Under the pieces are notes generated by a model. It worked only from the letters and a program-made list of their open reading frames with translations. It was not told the DNA's origin and did no database searches. DNA of 64,000 nt, taken from NCBI RefSeq assembly GCF_011759375.1, contig NZ_JAARML010000002.1:434001-498000 (forward strand), written 5' to 3'. Position numbers and translations under genes: made by a program. Shown piece after piece: positions 7,833 through 17,400 of the stretch. Positions within the stretch are counted from its first letter, which is position 1. The number at the start of each line of letters is the position of its first letter. This DNA is from Paraflavitalea devenefica (GTDB lineage: Bacteria; Bacteroidota; Bacteroidia; Chitinophagales; Chitinophagaceae).

Positions 7833-10460
7833 CTACTTAATCCTGCTTTTAATCTCCTGTAATTTCAGCAATGCTTCTACCGGGGTGAGGCGGTTAATAT
7901 CAAGGCCGTCCAGCAATTTGCGGATATCATCAAATGTTTCGCTGTGCGCATCAAAAATAGAGAGCTGGAACTTTTGAGAAGAGATATTCTTTACTGCCTG
8001 CCCGATGTTGGAACTCTGGTGAACAGGGGCGCCATCTTCTACATGCTTTTCTTCCAGTTGGTGCAATATTTCATTAGCGCGCTGGATCAGGGCAGGAGGC
8101 ATGCCGGCCATCTTGGCCACGTGGATACCAAAACTATGGGTGCTGCCGCCGGGCGCCAGTTTACGCAGGAAAATGATCTTATTACCTACTTCTTTGTTGG
8201 TAACATGATAATTCCGGATGCGGGAAAGCTTATTTTCCAGTTCATTGAGTTCATGGTAGTGGGTAGCAAACAGGGTCTTGGGAGCATAGCCTGCGTTGTG
8301 CAGGTACTCTGCAATACTCCAGGCAATGGAAATACCATCATAGGTAGAGGTACCCCGTCCAATCTCATCCAGCAGGATCAGGCTGCGGGCAGTGAAATTA
8401 TTGATAATGCTGGCCGTTTCATTCATCTCCACCATGAATGTAGATTCACCGCCGCTCAGGTTATCTGATGCTCCCACCCGGGTAAAGATCTTATCGGTTA
8501 AAGGTATTCTGGCTGTATCGGCCGGCACAAAGCTACCCATATGGGTCATTAGCGTAATAAGCGCTGTTTGTCGCAGGATGGCGCTCTTACCACTCATATT
8601 GGGACCGGTGAGGATAATGATCTGCTGAGACGACTGATCAAGAAAAATATCATTGGCGATATAGGCTTCCCCCGGTGGCAGGTTACGTTCTATTACCGGG
8701 TGACGGCTTTCTTTCAGGTCCAGCTCATGTCCTTCATGGAGTAGCGGTTTCTTATAATTGTACCGTAAGGCATTATCGGCAAAACATACGAGGCAGTCCA
8801 GTATAGCCAGTATATGGCCATTGGCCTGCATGGGAGCGATATACTCCTGCAGTTGCAGCAACAGCTTATCATACAACTCAGCCTCAATGGCCATGATCTT
8901 ATCTTCGGCGCCAGTGATCTTCTCTTCATACTCTTTCAGCTCCGGGGTAATATACCGTTCGGCATTGGCCAGTGTTTGCTTGCGTATCCAGGACGCAGGC
9001 ACCTTATTCTTGTGTGCATTCGTTACCTCCAGGTAATAACCAAATACATTGTTGAATCCTATCTTCAGCGATGAAATGCCGGTAACTTCTGCTTCTTTTT
9101 GTTGCAGTTCTACCAGGTATTCTTTTCCTCCGCTGGCTATCTTTCTCAGTTCATCCAGCTCTGCATGTACGCCTGCCTTAATCACATCGCCTTTGGCAGC
9201 CAGGGCCGGCGGGTTTTCTGTAATGGTATTCAGAATGGCTTCTATAAGGGTTTCACAGGGGTTCAGCGTAGTAATGAGTAGCCCCAGGTATTTATCCGTA
9301 ACACTGGCACAAAGCTCCCTGATCTCCTGTACATGCTGCAAACCACGCGCTATTTGCATCACTTCCCGCGGGTTGATCTTCTTCACCGGTATCTTGCTCA
9401 CCAGCCTTTCCACGTCGCCGCACTGTTTAATATGATGCGCGATCTTATTTCTTAATTCTACCTCCTTAATAAAGAACTCTACCAGGTCAAGCCGTTCGTT
9501 GATCCGGGTAGTATCTTTCAGGGGCAGCAGTATCCATCGCTTTAGCAGGCGGGCGCCCATGGGCGAAACCGTATTGTCCAATACCTTATGCAAGGTATTG
9601 CCTGCTTCGCTGCTTCCGGTACCGGTCAGTTCCAGGTTGCGGATCGTAAAACGGTCCATCCAGAGGTAATCCTCGCGGTCTATCCGTTGAATGGAAGTAA
9701 TATGTTGCAGGTTGGGATGCTCGGTATCTTTCAGGTAATGCAGTACTGCGCCGGCAGCTATGGTGGCGCCAGGCATAGCTTCTATGCCAAAACCTTTCAG
9801 GGAGTGTACCTGGAAATGTTTGAGCAGGCTTTCGGTAGCATAAGCTGTATCAAAGACCCAGCTCTCCATCGTATACGTGTAGAACCGGCTGCCAAAGTTT
9901 TCCTTAAAATGTTTTTGATAGCTGCGCTGGAAAATAACCTCTGCCGGTTTTAATGTCTGGAGCAGTTTATCTATATATTCCTGGTTACCTTCTGCTACAA
10001 AAAACTCACCGGTGGATATATCCAGGAAGGCAATGCCCGCCTGATCATCGGTGAAATGAATACCTGCCAGGAAATTATTGCTGTTGTGTTCTAACAGCTT
10101 GTCGTTAGTAGCCACACCGGGAGTTACCATTTCGGTTACACCGCGTTTTACAATGCCTTTAGCCTGTTTGGGATCTTCCAACTGGTCGCAGATGGCTACA
10201 CGGTAGCCTGCTTTTACCAGCTTGTGCAGGTAGGTATCCATGGCATGGTGTGGGAAACCTGCCAGTTCTGAAGCGCCGGAGGCGGCTCCATTATTCCGTT
10301 TGGTAAGCGTAATACCCAGTACCTGGGCGGCAATAATAGCGTCTCCGCCGAAGGTTTCATAAAAATCACCTACCCGGAACAACAGAATAGCATCAGGATA
10401 TCTTTGCTTGATGGCCTTATGCTGCTGCATTAAGGGCGTATCTTCACCTGCTTTTGCCAT
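7833..10460 (-). CDS. mutS: DNA mismatch repair protein MutS
   Basis: An 875-residue full-length MutS that recognises mismatches and triggers MutL-dependent repair. The start is ATG at 10458-10460 (MAKAGEDTPLMQQHKAIKQR); a start three codons upstream is possible. The mismatch-binding Phe motif (RVGDFYETFGGDA) sits near residue 32. The Walker A site LTGPNMSGKS is near residue 620, followed by EMNETASIINN, LDEIGRGTSTYDG and FATHYHELNELE, all intact. The C-terminal helix-turn-helix (PVEALLKLQEIKSRIK) is present. A TATATTTG -7 element lies only six bases before the ATG, suggesting a leaderless or nearly leaderless mRNA. Transcribed alone. Confidence 0.98.
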   Translation of the reverse strand: MAKAGEDTPLMQQHKAIKQRYPDAILLFRVGDFYETFGGDAIIAAQVLGITLTKRNNGAASGASELAGFPHHAMDTYLHKLVKAGYRVAICDQLEDPKQAKGIVKRGVTEMVTPGVATNDKLLEHNSNNFLAGIHFTDDQAGIAFLDISTGEFFVAEGNQEYIDKLLQTLKPAEVIFQRSYQKHFKENFGSRFYTYTMESWVFDTAYATESLLKHFQVHSLKGFGIEAMPGATIAAGAVLHYLKDTEHPNLQHITSIQRIDREDYLWMDRFTIRNLELTGTGSSEAGNTLHKVLDNTVSPMGARLLKRWILLPLKDTTRINERLDLVEFFIKEVELRNKIAHHIKQCGDVERLVSKIPVKKINPREVMQIARGLQHVQEIRELCASVTDKYLGLLITTLNPCETLIEAILNTITENPPALAAKGDVIKAGVHAELDELRKIASGGKEYLVELQQKEAEVTGISSLKIGFNNVFGYYLEVTNAHKNKVPASWIRKQTLANAERYITPELKEYEEKITGAEDKIMAIEAELYDKLLLQLQEYIAPMQANGHILAILDCLVCFADNALRYNYKKPLLHEGHELDLKESRHPVIERNLPPGEAYIANDIFLDQSSQQIIILTGPNMSGKSAILRQTALITLMTHMGSFVPADTARIPLTDKIFTRVGASDNLSGGESTFMVEMNETASIINNFTARSLILLDEIGRGTSTYDGISIAWSIAEYLHNAGYAPKTLFATHYHELNELENKLSRIRNYHVTNKEVGNKIIFLRKLAPGGSTHSFGIHVAKMAGMPPALIQRANEILHQLEEKHVEDGAPVHQSSNIGQAVKNISSQKFQLSIFDAHSETFDDIRKLLDGLDINRLTPVEALLKLQEIKSRIK

Positions 10461-10466
10461 GGGGGG

Positions 10467-10474
10467 CAAATATA
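10467..10474 (-). promoter_or_regulatory. Bacteroidota -7 element of mutS
   Basis: TATATTTG on the minus strand fits TAnnTTTG. The mutS ATG begins six bases later. No convincing -33 TTG was found at the usual distance. Confidence 0.5.
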
Positions 10475-10530
10475 AAGTCTTTGCTACCCTTAATAAAAAA
10501 ACGCCCGGGTAATGTGGAGAACTCGTGAAT

Positions 10531-10570
10531 TAATTTAAAAAAAGGCGGGTGGTAAGTGGTTACCACCCGC
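10531..10570 (-). terminator. Strong rho-independent terminator of the SIMPL gene
   Basis: A perfect 11-bp stem (GCGGGTGGTAA at 10545-10555, TTACCACCCGC at 10560-10570) is followed on the minus strand by a run of seven T. It lies about 50 bp after the stop of the SIMPL-domain gene. Confidence 0.85.
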
Positions 10571-10617
10571 TGCCGGCCGTTTATCCTTGCCACTCATCAT
10601 TCTCTACTCACCACTCA

Positions 10618-11337
10618 TTATTTCAACGCAAACACCACATTCACTTCAAACTTCAAGGTGATTTTCCTGAAATCCATACTTGCTTCGCTGCCGCCCATTT
10701 TAGCGGAATCCATCGCTAAATTATATTGCACCATACGCTGGTTTTCATAGGGTATAATGCCCTGGTCATTGGGCTCCTGGATCGTCACTGCTGCACCTAC
10801 CTGCTCATCAATAGCTGCTGCCAGGTAGCCGGCTTTTTCTTTGGCGGCTTTAATAGCCTGTATCTTTAGCTGTTTGCGGTATTCCTGGATCTTGCTGTGT
10901 GATGTCCTTTCGATCCTGAAGTTCTGGGTAGCGTCATCATCCAGTTTTTCCACCAGCTCATCCATCTTCTTACTGTTGGTGAACTTGACCTGGTAGGAAA
11001 TAAATGCCATCAACTCCTGTTTTTTACTCCGCTTCCTGATCCATGGATTACCATTGTAACCATCGTAGGAAGCAATCGTGATCACTGAGTCGGGCAATCC
11101 TATGCTGCGGCAACTGGCCAGGAAATCAGATTTGATCTTTTCGAGATTGATCTTGCCACTGCCTTTCTTCTCGTATTCTTTCAGGTCTACGATCACATAG
11201 ATCTCATCGGGCACTACTTCCATTTGAGCGCTGCCATTAACGGTAATGGTTTTAGGGTACGGATTAACGGCTGTTGATTGCGCGAACCCGGTAAGTGATG
11301 TCAATGCAATTAAACAGACTGGAATAAACTTTTTCAT
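10618..11337 (-). CDS. Secreted SIMPL-domain (DUF541) protein
   Basis: A 239-residue protein with a clear Sec signal (MKKFIPVCLIALTSLTGFAQ). The mature part matches the SIMPL/DUF541 pattern: an opening PKTITVNGSAQMEVVPDEI, a central beta-rich part (ISYQVKFTNSKKMDELVEKL) and a helix AIKAAKEKAGYLAAAIDEQVG. SIMPL proteins are periplasmic or outer-membrane assemblies of uncertain role (BP26 is an oligomer). It stands alone with its own terminator at 10531-10570. No catalytic residue is evident. Confidence 0.85.
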   Translation of the reverse strand: MKKFIPVCLIALTSLTGFAQSTAVNPYPKTITVNGSAQMEVVPDEIYVIVDLKEYEKKGSGKINLEKIKSDFLASCRSIGLPDSVITIASYDGYNGNPWIRKRSKKQELMAFISYQVKFTNSKKMDELVEKLDDDATQNFRIERTSHSKIQEYRKQLKIQAIKAAKEKAGYLAAAIDEQVGAAVTIQEPNDQGIIPYENQRMVQYNLAMDSAKMGGSEASMDFRKITLKFEVNVVFALK

Positions 11338-11450
11338 ACATCAAATTTTTATATAGATGTAGGAGTAAAACCAATTACATAACGTTGCAGCAGCTATCAA
11401 TTAAAGTGGGTATTTATTAACATTTCCTTAATTTCGGCTCATCGTTCTAA

Positions 11451-12230
11451 ATGCCAACATCCATGAGCTCATTCCGGGAAAGATTGAAACACATTCATAT
11501 TGTGCGTAAGATTGTGTATGCCATTGTAGGTATCGTTTCCTATCCCGGACTGGTGATCACGAACAAGTTAAAGATATCCGGTACTGAACACCTCAAAGAC
11601 CTCCCGCGCAGGAACGTGCTTTTCGTGAGCAATCACCAAACTTATTTTGCCGATGTTATCACCTTCCTGCACATCTTCTGTGCAGTGAAATGGAGAAAAC
11701 AAAACAGGTTGGGAATTCCTTATTATCTACTCAATCCTTTTACCAACGTATACTATGTAGCGGCCGAAGAGACCATGCAGGCTACCTGGATCAGTAAACT
11801 GTTTACCATGGCCGGGGCCCTTACCGTGAAAAGGACCTGGCGGCCAGAGGGTACAGAAACACGCAAGGGGCTGGACCCTTCCGATACCCGTAAAATTTCA
11901 CGGGCACTGGAAAATAACTGGATCATCACCTTTCCGCAAGGCACTACCAAACCTTTTGCGCCCGGTCGCAAGGGTACAGCACTCATCATTAAAATGACAA
12001 AACCTATTGTTATACCGGTTGTCATCAATGGGTTCTGGCGGGCTTTCGATAAAAAGGGATTACGTTTCAAGAAAAAAGGCACGCTACTTACGGTGCGCTT
12101 CAAGCCGCCCATACAAATAGATTACGAAGCGCCTACAGAAGTGATCCTGGACCAGTTGATGGACGCCATAGAGCAAAGCAAGGCCTGGATGCTGAAAGGC
12201 GCCCATCACCGGGCAAAGATGAAAGCATAA
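11451..12230 (+). CDS. 1-acyl-glycerol-3-phosphate acyltransferase (PlsC family)
   Basis: A 259-residue membrane-associated acyltransferase that acylates lysophosphatidic acid or a related lipid. The HX4D catalytic motif is NHQTYFAD (H62, D68), and the phosphate-binding motif appears as FPQGTTKPFAPGRKG in place of the usual FPEGTRS, with Gln replacing the Glu. A second methionine at residue 5 is an alternative start. An N-terminal hydrophobic stretch (IVYAIVGIVSYPGLVI) should anchor it. The gene converges on the thioesterase gene, with a single base between the two stop codons. Confidence 0.85.
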   Translation: MPTSMSSFRERLKHIHIVRKIVYAIVGIVSYPGLVITNKLKISGTEHLKDLPRRNVLFVSNHQTYFADVITFLHIFCAVKWRKQNRLGIPYYLLNPFTNVYYVAAEETMQATWISKLFTMAGALTVKRTWRPEGTETRKGLDPSDTRKISRALENNWIITFPQGTTKPFAPGRKGTALIIKMTKPIVIPVVINGFWRAFDKKGLRFKKKGTLLTVRFKPPIQIDYEAPTEVILDQLMDAIEQSKAWMLKGAHHRAKMKA

Positions 12231-12231
12231 A

Positions 12232-12750
12232 CTACATTTGAAATAATGCTTTCAGTTCCGTTGCGTCAGCCGGTTTCATCTTGCCGCCCAGGATCAGCCG
12301 GAGCTGCCTTCTGCGCAGGGCGCTTTCAAAAAGATTCTTCTCTTCTTCTGTTTCTGGGATCAGTTGGGGAACAGCACGGGAGCGCCCATTGGGGTCCAGT
12401 GCTACAAAAGTATAGTAGGCCTCATTGCTCTTATAGCGGTATTGCTGGATGGCATCTTCGCCCCAAACCTTCATATGCACTTCCATGGAGGAATTAAAAG
12501 CGCGGGATACCTTGGCTTCAATATGTACCACATTGCCCAGCTTAATGGGATTTTCGAAGGAAATATTATCTACGGAAGCTGTTACCACAGGGGCGGCGCA
12601 ATGCTTCATGGCGGCCAGGGCGGCGGCAATATCCATCCAGTACATCAGGCGGCCACCCATCAGGTTGCCAAAAGTGTTCGTATCGTTCGGCAATACCAGT
12701 TCTGTCATCACTACATACGATTCCTTGGCTGTCTTTGCTTTTGGGCTCAT
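12232..12750 (-). CDS. Acyl-CoA thioesterase, hotdog fold (BACH/YciA type)
   Basis: A 172-residue hotdog-fold hydrolase that cleaves acyl-CoA to free acid and CoA. TELVLPNDTNTFGNLMGGRLMYWMD carries the catalytic Asn/Asp region typical of the acyl-CoA hydrolase group. VVTASVDNISFENPIKLGN follows, and the C-terminal helix resembles bacterial BACH-like enzymes. The ATG at 12748-12750 is preferred over an upstream in-frame start at 12768, which would place the promoter inside the gene. A well-formed promoter lies upstream. The neighbouring PlsC-type gene suggests lipid metabolism as a common theme. Confidence 0.88.
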   Translation of the reverse strand: MSPKAKTAKESYVVMTELVLPNDTNTFGNLMGGRLMYWMDIAAALAAMKHCAAPVVTASVDNISFENPIKLGNVVHIEAKVSRAFNSSMEVHMKVWGEDAIQQYRYKSNEAYYTFVALDPNGRSRAVPQLIPETEEEKNLFESALRRRQLRLILGGKMKPADATELKALFQM

Positions 12751-12765
12751 GGTACAAATTTGCCG

Positions 12766-12794
12766 CAAAGATAATCGTGAAGCCGGAAAGTCAA
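12766..12794 (-). promoter_or_regulatory. Complete Bacteroidota promoter of the thioesterase gene
   Basis: On the minus strand, TTG is followed after 18 bp by TATCTTTG (12766-12773), matching the -33/-7 consensus of the Bacteroidota primary sigma factor. The ATG follows 15 bases later. This is the best complete promoter I found in the window. Confidence 0.7.
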
Positions 12795-12804
12795 TAAGTC
12801 GGGG

Positions 12805-13902
12805 CTAAATAGTCACGGATTGGCAATTCTTAAGGAATGTATTGTCCGCATCAGCCCCGATCCCCGCTGCCTCCGGCACTTCCAGGAAGAACCCCTTATA
12901 CTGCACGCCACCTGTTACAGGGTCAGCCTTATGCCCCAGCATACAGGTATCCATATCATAGAAAATCACATTGTCATGCGCCAGCGCAAAATGCCCAAAG
13001 GCGGTTAACGCCACCCGGCTTTCCAGCATGCCGCCCATCATACAGGGGATCTTATGATCTGCACAAACCTTGTTGATCTTTATGGCTTCTGCTATACCGC
13101 CCGATTTGGCAAATTTGATATTCACATAATCGCAGGCATCCGCTGTTATTAAACGTTGTGCATCGTGATGGTCAAAAACGCTTTCATCGGCCATGATCTT
13201 GATGGGCGATTGTTTTCTTAAGGCGGGTAAATGGTGATCGTCCCAGTGGCGCATGGGTTGCTCGCAAAACTGGATATTGTAGGGCCCCATGGTAGTAAGG
13301 GCATATAGCGCATCTTCATAACTCCAGCCCTGGTTGGCGTCAATGCGCAGCAGGATATCAGCACCTACGGCCTCCCGTATCTGCCGGATACGCTCCACAT
13401 CTTCCCGGGCATCTTTGCCCAGCTTTATTTTGATAATGCGTACTCCCCGTTGTATAAAACCGGTGGCTGCTGCTGCCATCTTCCCGGGCGTATCAATGCC
13501 AATGGTAAGATCGGTTTCCAGCTCTTTCTGTTTACCGCCCAGGTACCTGTACAAAGGCACTCCGGCCTGTTTAGCTGCCAGGTCGTACAGGGCCATATCA
13601 AAGGCGCTCTTGACCGTACTGTTGAATGCCGTAAAAGCATCCAGCTCCCGCAGCCTGTCGCTAATGGACATCGCCTCTTTTCCTTTCCAAAGCGCCGCAA
13701 AATCTTTCGCCATTTCAAAACAGGTGTTCTGTGTTTCCCCGGCAATCATGGGAAAGGCTGAACATTCCCCCACGCCATACATGCCTGCATCCGTATGCAC
13801 CCGTATAAAAGTATTTTGGGCAAAATGCATCGTACCGGTAGCAATGGTAAATGGATGCATGGGGATGCTGAACTTCCAGATCTCAGTATGTGTAATTTTC
13901 AT
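12805..13902 (-). CDS. Dipeptide epimerase (enolase superfamily, L-Ala-D/L-Glu epimerase type)
   Basis: A 365-residue enolase-superfamily enzyme. The ATG at 13900-13902 gives MKITHTEIWKFSIPMHPF, the capping-domain start. The barrel has IIKIK (K158, K160), RIDAN (D188), CEQP (E214), MADES (D239) and NIKFAKSGG (K263 or K266), so the metal ligands and both acid/base lysines are intact. This muconate-lactonising-type arrangement is found in dipeptide epimerases, which act on murein-derived Ala-Glu or other dipeptides. Substrate is inferred only. It is divergent from proline dehydrogenase, so a role in peptide or amino acid use is plausible. Confidence 0.85.
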   Translation of the reverse strand: MKITHTEIWKFSIPMHPFTIATGTMHFAQNTFIRVHTDAGMYGVGECSAFPMIAGETQNTCFEMAKDFAALWKGKEAMSISDRLRELDAFTAFNSTVKSAFDMALYDLAAKQAGVPLYRYLGGKQKELETDLTIGIDTPGKMAAAATGFIQRGVRIIKIKLGKDAREDVERIRQIREAVGADILLRIDANQGWSYEDALYALTTMGPYNIQFCEQPMRHWDDHHLPALRKQSPIKIMADESVFDHHDAQRLITADACDYVNIKFAKSGGIAEAIKINKVCADHKIPCMMGGMLESRVALTAFGHFALAHDNVIFYDMDTCMLGHKADPVTGGVQYKGFFLEVPEAAGIGADADNTFLKNCQSVTI

Positions 13903-13955
13903 AGCGGGCCGGAAGGTAGTAACAATTTCAGATTTCAAAATCTTCAAATCTTCCT

Positions 13956-13980
13956 TACTTTTGCGCCTAACATTTGTTAG
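13956..13980 (+). promoter_or_regulatory. -7 element and operator-like palindrome of the proline dehydrogenase gene
   Basis: TACTTTTG (13956-13963) fits TAnnTTTG. Four bases later the interrupted palindrome CTAAC-ATTT-GTTAG occupies 13967-13980, at the expected transcript start and just before the ATG at 13986. It could be a repressor site or a 5' hairpin. Confidence 0.45.
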
Positions 13981-13985
13981 CAAGT

Positions 13986-15206
13986 ATGGATAATCCTCTC
14001 CCCGCTATTTCTTTTGACAATACCGAATATGCCTTTGCTTATAAAACAGACCAGGAATTAAAGAAAGCCAGTTTTCTCTTTTCCAGTATGGGCCGCCAGT
14101 CGCTGGTAAAGCTGGGCACCCGTTTTACGCCCTGGGCCATCCGGGTGGGCCTGCCTGTGAAAGGGCTCATCCGCAATACTATTTTCAAGCAATTCGTAGG
14201 AGGGGAGACCCTGGAAGAAACAGCCCGCGTGGCTGACAAGCTGGAACAGTTTGGCGTACAGGTGATCCTGGACTATGGCGTAGAAGGCAAGGAAGGAGAG
14301 GAGAACTTTGACCATGCCTGTGAAGAGTTTATCCGGGTGATCAATTATGCTGCTACCCAGCATAATATGCCTTTCATGAGTATTAAGGTAACCGGTTTTG
14401 CCCGCTTTGCACTGCTGGAGAAGCTGGATGCGGCAGCTACGGATAAAAGTGGTTATGAAGGCCGTGTACATACCGAGGTGCTCAATGAAGAAGAGAAAGC
14501 CGAATGGCAACGGGTCGTGGACCGCATGCACAGGATCATCAGCGCCGCCGCTGCCAAAAATATAGGTGTACTGGTAGATGCTGAAGAAACCTGGATCCAG
14601 GATCCTGTAGATGCGCTGACCATGCAGATGATGGAGCTCTATAACCTGGAGAAAGTGACTGTTTTCAACACCATTCAATTATACCGTCACGACAGGCTGG
14701 CTTTCCTGAAGGACAGTTTTAGCCAGGCCGTGCAAAAAAGGTTTATCCTGGGCGCCAAGCTCGTACGTGGCGCTTACATGGAGAAAGAAAGAAAACGCGC
14801 AGAAGAAATGGGCTATCCATCACCCATACAGCCCAATAAGGAAGCCAGTGACCGGGATTATAACAGCGGCGTGGAGTTTTGTATAGAACACCTGGACAGG
14901 ATCTCCCTGATCGTTGCCTCCCACAATGAGTACAGCAACCTGCGTGCTGCTGAATTGCTGGACCAGAAAGGATTGCCGCACAATCATCCGCATATACACT
15001 TTTCCCAGTTGTATGGCATGAGTGATAATATCACCTTCAACCTGGCCAAAGCCGGGCTTTCTGTCAGTAAATACCTGCCCTTCGGGCCTATTCATGATGT
15101 AATACCCTATCTCATGCGCCGGGCGCAGGAGAACTCTTCTGTCTCCGGCCAAACCGGGAGAGAGCTGGGACTGATTAAGAAAGAATTAAAAAGAAGGAAG
15201 ATCTGA
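13986..15206 (+). CDS. Proline dehydrogenase
   Basis: A 406-residue FAD-dependent enzyme that oxidises proline to pyrroline-5-carboxylate. It is a stand-alone ProDH without the P5C dehydrogenase domain of PutA. The barrel is recognisable: VQVILDYGVEGKEG, FMSIKVTGF, GVLVDAEETW, FILGAKLVRGAYMEKER (the FAD/proline region) and the C-terminal YLPFGP...VIPYLMRRAQEN with its substrate-binding arginines. The ATG at 13986 is preferred to a TTG at 13974, which lies inside the palindrome. It is divergent from the dipeptide epimerase gene. Confidence 0.93.
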   Translation: MDNPLPAISFDNTEYAFAYKTDQELKKASFLFSSMGRQSLVKLGTRFTPWAIRVGLPVKGLIRNTIFKQFVGGETLEETARVADKLEQFGVQVILDYGVEGKEGEENFDHACEEFIRVINYAATQHNMPFMSIKVTGFARFALLEKLDAAATDKSGYEGRVHTEVLNEEEKAEWQRVVDRMHRIISAAAAKNIGVLVDAEETWIQDPVDALTMQMMELYNLEKVTVFNTIQLYRHDRLAFLKDSFSQAVQKRFILGAKLVRGAYMEKERKRAEEMGYPSPIQPNKEASDRDYNSGVEFCIEHLDRISLIVASHNEYSNLRAAELLDQKGLPHNHPHIHFSQLYGMSDNITFNLAKAGLSVSKYLPFGPIHDVIPYLMRRAQENSSVSGQTGRELGLIKKELKRRKI

Positions 15207-15215
15207 AGCAGGATA

Positions 15216-16226
15216 TTATTGGTTGGAGGGGGGCAGCGAGTCTGACTTCTGACCTCCGTTCTCTACCTTCGTATTCGTTCCTTCCAGGGTTTCCTTATAT
15301 TTTTTGAGCGCAGTAATAATGCTTTCTACAACTTCTGCCTGGCCTTCTTCGCTATTGAGGTATTTTTCTTCCTCCTCATTGGTAATAAAGCCGGTTTCTA
15401 CCAGGATGCTGGGCATGCCGGTGGCCTGTAATACCCATATTTGCTCCCAGTTCCGTTGCTTTACACCACCACTCGCGCGGCCTCCCTTGGCAAATTCTTC
15501 TTCTACCATATTGGCCAGCATCAGGCTTTTGCCAAAATACTTTTTCTCATACAATTGAGCCCTGATCTTTGCTTCGGGAGAATTCATATCGAGATGAGGG
15601 GCACTGCCGCTGCTGGTGCTGTCTTCTGAAAATTCGGCACTTTCATCCGGATTGATATATGTGCTCTTTACCCCGCTGCGGTCAGCCGCCCAGATATAGG
15701 TCTCTGTGCCGTGCCGTTCATTCTTTACCCAGTAATTTTCGGTAATGGGCACTTTCACTGTTTTCTTTCTTTTCTTGGCGCCTTTACCTACGGTAATGGT
15801 TTTCGTTTTATAACCAATCGTGCGCTTGGCATACCAGCCTCCTGCTTTTTGTGGCGTGGCATTGCAATGGATGCTCAGGAACAGGTCGCCTTTCACCTCA
15901 TTGGCCAGTTCGGCACGCATGCGGTTGGCGGTCCGGGCGTCCACATTCACGCCAAAAACGGTATCGGAAGTACGGGTGTACACCACACGGGTATCAGGAA
16001 ATACCTCCTGGATACGCTGTCCCAGTTTTAAAGAAATGGCCAGGGCCACATCCGCTTCGTAGGAAAATAGCCCCTTGGCGCCCCGGGCCGGGCCGCCATG
16101 ACCTGCATCTACCACAATAGTAGCCAGTACCGATTTCTGGCGGCCTTCCGGCGATTTGCCGGTAAAGGATACAAGGGCTGCCAGTGCGCCAAAAAACAAT
16201 AAAAGAGTTATGGATTTTCTCATCAT
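15216..16226 (-). CDS. N-acetylmuramoyl-L-alanine amidase (Amidase_3)
   Basis: A 336-residue zinc amidase that removes the stem peptide from muramic acid during cell separation. The start MMRKSITLLLFFGALAALVSF gives a signal peptide; the frame is open upstream to 16316 but that part is not conserved-looking. Zinc ligands are in VVDAGHGG (His), SYEADVAL (Glu) and SIHCNA (His), and ILVETGFITN holds the catalytic Glu. Between them is a Lys-rich insert (KKRKKTVKVP) and a loop with ERHGTETYIW seen in Bacteroidota members. The Ser/Asn-rich tail is low complexity. It is transcribed alone. Confidence 0.92.
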   Translation of the reverse strand: MMRKSITLLLFFGALAALVSFTGKSPEGRQKSVLATIVVDAGHGGPARGAKGLFSYEADVALAISLKLGQRIQEVFPDTRVVYTRTSDTVFGVNVDARTANRMRAELANEVKGDLFLSIHCNATPQKAGGWYAKRTIGYKTKTITVGKGAKKRKKTVKVPITENYWVKNERHGTETYIWAADRSGVKSTYINPDESAEFSEDSTSSGSAPHLDMNSPEAKIRAQLYEKKYFGKSLMLANMVEEEFAKGGRASGGVKQRNWEQIWVLQATGMPSILVETGFITNEEEEKYLNSEEGQAEVVESIITALKKYKETLEGTNTKVENGGQKSDSLPPSNQ

Positions 16227-16410
16227 CACTTGCCGCTGTTTAATAGGTTGTATAATCCTGATACCTTCCACAAGCTTACCTATAGCCGTGGTACACGATC
16301 TAACGATAAAAAACAATTTAGAATATGTAATGTTTCAATTTTTTTGGTGCCTAAGTAGAATCCATGAGTGATACCGGTAGTTCTTTTACTGATTTCCGGC
16401 TTACCGTTGT

Positions 16411-17268
16411 CTACTTCAGCTTATCTCCAAAGAATTTCAGGGTCCTTTCCCAGGCCAGTTTGGCGGCGGCTTCATTATACCGCGTGGGGGCCGTATCATT
16501 GTGGAAAGCGTGATTGGCGCCTTCGTAGGTATAAAGCTCATAAGTAATACCCGCCTTCTTCAAGGCTTCTTCATAGGCAGGTATGCCGGCATTCACCCGC
16601 TCATCCAGTCCGCCATAATGGAGTTGTACAGCGGCTTTGATCCTGGATACATCGGCAGCATCGGGCTGACGGCCATAGAAGGCTACTGCCGCTTTCAGGT
16701 CGGGCACATTCACGGCCAGTTGATTGGCCAGCGCGCCGCCCCAGCAAAAGCCCACACAACCGGTTTTGCCGGTGCAGTCCTTTCTTCCTTTCAGGTAGTC
16801 AAAGGCCTTGGCAAAATTATTCAGGTTCTTTTTGGCATCCAGTTGGGCAAATAGTCCGCGGGCCTGGTCTTCTTCCTTGGGCGTTCCGCCCAGGGGCGAT
16901 AAAGCGTCCACACCGAGGGCCAGGTATCCGGCCAGGGCCACCCGGCGGGTAACATCTTCAATATGGGGATTGAGGCCACGGTTTTCATGGATCACCACCA
17001 CGGCGGCATACTTACCTTCTTTTTTAGGTTTGGCAAAATAGCCTTTCATCGTAGTCTCATCGCCGGGATAAGTAATGTATTCGGTAGTAATGCGGTCGTC
17101 CTGTGGCGAAATGGTTACCGCATTGTCGTACTTTACTTCCAGTTGCGACAGGGCTGTCATGGCTGCGGTCATGCTGCCGGTGAGCAATACCAGCCGTTTG
17201 ATGAAATCTTCCCGCCGCAGGGGTTTATGGGTGTATTCATCAAAGAGGTTGATGATCTGCTGGTTCAT
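16411..17268 (-). CDS. Dienelactone hydrolase family protein
   Basis: A 285-residue alpha/beta hydrolase. The DLH nucleophile motif is GFCWGG (C175), with the remaining triad GGLDERV (D222) and ANHAFHND (H253). VVVIHENRGLNPHIEDVTRR is the conserved strand-helix after the N-terminus. Residues 18-42 (RREDFIKRLVLLTGSMTAAMTAL) form a twin-arginine-like leader, so export by Tat is possible, which is unusual for cytoplasmic DLH but common for this COG0412 subset. The physiological substrate is unknown. The gene is flanked on the 5' side by tRNA-Val. Confidence 0.85.
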   Translation of the reverse strand: MNQQIINLFDEYTHKPLRREDFIKRLVLLTGSMTAAMTALSQLEVKYDNAVTISPQDDRITTEYITYPGDETTMKGYFAKPKKEGKYAAVVVIHENRGLNPHIEDVTRRVALAGYLALGVDALSPLGGTPKEEDQARGLFAQLDAKKNLNNFAKAFDYLKGRKDCTGKTGCVGFCWGGALANQLAVNVPDLKAAVAFYGRQPDAADVSRIKAAVQLHYGGLDERVNAGIPAYEEALKKAGITYELYTYEGANHAFHNDTAPTRYNEAAAKLAWERTLKFFGDKLK

Positions 17269-17400
17269 ACGATTGATTTTGAGTATAAAAGGATAGTTTT
17301 TAAAGTTAACGAATCCTGCTACAGATCGGTTGCCGGCCCATTAATTTTTTATAAGCACTGCTGTATCTTATTGGAAACGATACTGTAAATTGCAGGCCCC

